Assembly: GCA_963621885.1 (NCBI GenBank)
Contig: CAVFFT010000026.1
Coordinates: forward strand, 1 to 24,831
Reading direction: 5' to 3'
DNA: 24,831 bases
DNA from: UMGS1519 sp963621885
GTDB lineage: Bacteria > Actinomycetota > Coriobacteriia > Coriobacteriales > Eggerthellaceae
Shown: one piece after another, positions 23,223-24,831 of the stretch
How the letters are laid out: each line of letters opens with the position of its first letter
Position numbering within the stretch: position 1 is the first letter of the stretch
Notes under the pieces: generated by a model
The model's input: the letters and a program-made list of their open reading frames with translations, nothing else
Database searches by the model: none
Told to the model about the DNA's origin: nothing
Position numbers and translations under genes: made by a program

Positions 23223-23783
23223 TTACGCCTCGCTCGGCTCTTCCTGAGCTTCCGCCTCAGGCGCTTCCTGTGCGGCTTCCGCAGAAGCCTCTTCCTCGAG
23301 CTCATCCTCAAGCGGGTGAAGCAGCGGGTCGGTGTCAGGCGTCAGGAACAGCATGAAGTTCGGCGCCTTGCCCAGATAGATGAGCTGCTCGTTGTAGCTC
23401 ACGGTGCCATCGGCCTTCTGCTCGTAAAGCAGGCCAACCGTCTCGCCCTGAATGGCACCCGGAACACCGCCCTCAGCGATGATGACGTCGCGCTCACCGT
23501 CGTCGGTCGTCAGGTAGCCGTCATAGCAGAATGCATAGGCGTCAGCACCGCGCACGTGCTCAACCGTATGCTTGGCGAATGCGGTCATTTCCTCGTCGGT
23601 CTCGCCCTCGACCGACTCGAAGAAGAGCTTGTCCGCCACTGCAATCGCGGTGAACGGGTCGAAGCCACCCTGCTCGTCGAACTTTCCCCGTGCCTCTTCA
23701 ACTACATAGCTCAACAGGCTCGCAAGAATCTCGGGGATTTCCGGAACCTCTTTGATATTGGAATCAATTTCGCGCTCAGCCAT
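23223..23783 (-). CDS. Acidic protein of unknown function (186 aa)
   Basis: I do not recognise this protein. The ATG at 23783 is well supported (AGGGG 6-7 nt upstream), and the longer frame to 23942 is not. It has no signal peptide or membrane segment, so it should be cytoplasmic. The first part (about 1-75) looks helical (IPEILASLLSYVVEEA; FTAIAVADKLFFESVEGE). The middle (about 76-150) looks beta-rich (YAFCYDGYLTTDDGERDVII, GETVGLLYEQKADGTVSYNEQLIYLGKAPNFMLFLTPD). The last 25 residues are an acidic Glu/Ala/Pro tail (ELEEEASAEAAQEAPE...). Its own terminator follows at 23088-23126, so it is probably a single-gene transcript. It may be a lineage-specific conserved protein. Confidence 0.85.
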   Translation of the reverse strand: MAEREIDSNIKEVPEIPEILASLLSYVVEEARGKFDEQGGFDPFTAIAVADKLFFESVEGETDEEMTAFAKHTVEHVRGADAYAFCYDGYLTTDDGERDVIIAEGGVPGAIQGETVGLLYEQKADGTVSYNEQLIYLGKAPNFMLFLTPDTDPLLHPLEDELEEEASAEAAQEAPEAEAQEEPSEA

Positions 23784-23949
23784 GTGCGCCCCTTTCTCGT
23801 AATCCTTGCGTGAGTGTAGCGTATAAGAAAAGCGCACCGGGGCGGGACGCGTGCGAATCTGGCGGAGGGACGCGGATTGCCCCGCGTTTGTGCTCCGCAC
23901 AAGCCCTGCCTGAACCCCATGTCGCTCCAGACTCGCGAACACACGTACG

Positions 23950-24095
23950 CACTGGCTTTATGCGGCGGACGCGCCGGCTTTGCGCGGCCACATACGCACG
24001 CTGGATTCACGCTAGCTTTGCGCGGCGGACGCGCATGGCCGTCGAATTCACTCGGCGAGTACACGAACACGCATGGTTGCTGGACTCACGCGTCT
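23950..24095. repeat. GC-rich imperfect direct repeats
   Basis: GCTTT(A/G)(T/C)GCGGC occurs at 23955-23966, 23977-23988 and 24015-24026. GCGGCGGACGCG occurs at 23962-23973 and 24022-24033. GCTGGA(T/C)TCACGC occurs at 24000-24012 and 24079-24091. The units are interleaved and of unequal spacing, so this looks like a degenerated tandem array rather than a functional coding repeat. Confidence 0.6.
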
Positions 24096-24184
24096 TGCAC
24101 CCACCTTGCATACGATCCGCCGCCCGTCACGCATTCGACAAGTCAACGAGTCGTACCCCAGAAAGGCTTCGCAGACGCAGCATG

Positions 24185-24214
24185 TAAGAAGGCGACCACC
24201 ATTTGGTGGCCGCC
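24185..24214 (-). terminator. Terminator of surface protein C
   Basis: GGCGACCACC (24191-24200) pairs with GGTGGCCGCC (24205-24214). On the minus strand the odd position becomes a G-U pair and the stem is followed by TTCTTAC. It lies about 30 bp past the stop codon at 24246. Confidence 0.75.
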
Positions 24215-24245
24215 CTGTGTTCACATGTGTTGAGGGTTGGCGCGC

Positions 24246-24831
24246 TTAGCGCACGGAGGCCCTCCTGCGCGCCGCCAGCGCGATGCCGGCCATGGCAGCC
24301 GCGCCCACAAGCAGCGCGGGAGCGGCGGGCGCGCCGTCGCCGGTGCGCGGGACCGCCGAGGCGGCGGCGTCGGCATCCGCGGCGTCATCGTCGTCGGACT
24401 TGCCGGACTTGCCGGACTTGCCGGAGCCGAGCGCGGGGATCAGGATGTCGTCCTCGTAGTCGACCTCGTTCTGGCAGGCGGCGTCGGTGAAGTAGCGGTC
24501 GCAGTCGACGCAGTGCCAGTGCTCGATATAGCCCGGGGCGGATTTGGTGGGCGCCAGCGCCTCATAGTGCTCGAGGCCGGCATGGTTGTCGGGGTCGGTC
24601 GCGCCGTACTCGGTGCTGCACTTCTCGCAGAAGGCGGGATCGACGCAGGTGGCCTCGCCGCCATGCTCCTCGTATCCGTCCTTCTGGCTGTCGTCCGTGA
24701 TGAAGCAGCCGGGCGTCTCGCACTCGTGCCAATGGTGCGTCCCGTCGGAGGTCCAGGCGCTCGACCACTCGTGGAGCACCGTGCCGTTGAAGTCGCTCAC
24801 CGTTCCCTGGCCGGCGGACACCGTGACGGTC
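24246..24831 (-). CDS. Surface protein C, C-terminal part (5' end outside window)
   Basis: The reading frame is open to the right edge, so only about the last 195 residues are visible and the true start lies beyond the window. The visible part carries Cys/His clusters (HHWHECETPGC, CVDPAFCEKC, HWHCVDCDRYF) in a repeat style seen in large surface proteins of gut Gram-positive bacteria; the pairs could bind zinc. After ILIPALGSG come three GKS units, an Asp/Ala stretch, VPRTGD (24336-24353), a hydrophobic Ala-rich segment and the tail ARRRASVR. It is therefore a wall-anchored protein like A and B, but the visible domain is unrelated to theirs. The DNA is visibly richer in G and C than adhesins A and B. 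Confidence 0.88.
   Translation of the reverse strand, partial: TVTVSAGQGTVSDFNGTVLHEWSSAWTSDGTHHWHECETPGCFITDDSQKDGYEEHGGEATCVDPAFCEKCSTEYGATDPDNHAGLEHYEALAPTKSAPGYIEHWHCVDCDRYFTDAACQNEVDYEDDILIPALGSGKSGKSGKSDDDDAADADAAASAVPRTGDGAPAAPALLVGAAAMAGIALAARRRASVR
24336..24353 (-). other. Sortase sorting motif VPRTGD of surface protein C
   Basis: The codons encode VPRTGD, followed by an Ala-rich hydrophobic segment and ARRRASVR. Confidence 0.85.
24396..24422 (-). repeat. Three exact 9-bp tandem repeats in surface protein C
   Basis: GGACTTGCC occurs three times without change, encoding GKSGKSGKS just before the acidic stretch. Copy number could change in frame by slippage. Confidence 0.85.

Larger units (their letters stand above)
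23784..24245. other. Intergenic region with imperfect repeats
   Basis: No gene is supported in these 462 bp. They contain the promoter area of the acidic-protein gene (AT-rich near 23815-23835), a patch of GC-rich imperfect repeats (23950-24095), the terminator of the third surface protein (24185-24214) and a single GAGGGTTGGCG (24232-24242) like the 23-bp repeat. Confidence 0.65.

Noticed and set aside
23810..24233. Short plus-strand reading frames (118-125 aa) in the intergenic region
   Set aside because: They are His/Arg/Pro-rich, lack ribosome binding sites, overlap each other and run through repeats and a terminator.

Overview
The window reads as ordinary chromosome from a high-GC, anaerobic Gram-positive bacterium. 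Three genes encode surface proteins with a cell-wall sorting signal ([V]PxTGD, hydrophobic stretch, Arg-rich tail). They sit beside an oxygen-sensitive class III ribonucleotide reductase, formate-tetrahydrofolate ligase and a YhgE/Pip membrane protein. That combination, with the gene style, points to Coriobacteriia (Eggerthellales such as Slackia or relatives). This assignment is an inference; the window holds no rRNA gene or other taxonomic marker. I found no tRNA, rRNA, CRISPR array, insertion sequence or phage gene.

Layout. Positions 1-244 are intergenic, with a hairpin and two copies of a 23-bp repeat. Then come fhs (formate-THF ligase, minus), coaX (type III pantothenate kinase, minus, with its own terminator) and, divergently, an OmpR-type response regulator with its histidine kinase (plus). 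A TetR-type regulator (minus) faces a YhgE/Pip-family membrane protein (plus) across about 240 bp that carries palindromes suited to a TetR operator.

Positions 7764-18410 hold two very large tandem paralogous surface proteins (minus; 1874 and about 1593 aa). Each has a signal peptide, a parallel beta-helix of GGA[IV]-type coils, InlB-like beta-grasp repeats, an acidic Asp/Gly/Ser stalk and a sorting signal. The last 24 codons of the first overlap the 3' end of pip on the other strand. Next comes a lactate/2-hydroxyacid dehydrogenase only 55 bp upstream of the second adhesin, then the nrdD-nrdG operon behind a probable NrdR-controlled promoter. The final part holds two long non-coding stretches with tandem repeats, one acidic protein of unknown function, and the C-terminal part of a third surface protein that runs off the right edge.

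How it fits together. The metabolic genes (fhs, coaX, dehydrogenase, nrdDG) are housekeeping functions of an anaerobe. The accessory character lies in the three wall-anchored proteins, whose internal repeats show signs of recent recombination. The least explained signals are an exact 23-bp-period intergenic repeat built on TTGGCG, found at opposite ends of the window, and the dehydrogenase's unusual cofactor-binding loop. I did not find a clear new multi-gene system; the candidates worth testing are in the findings.
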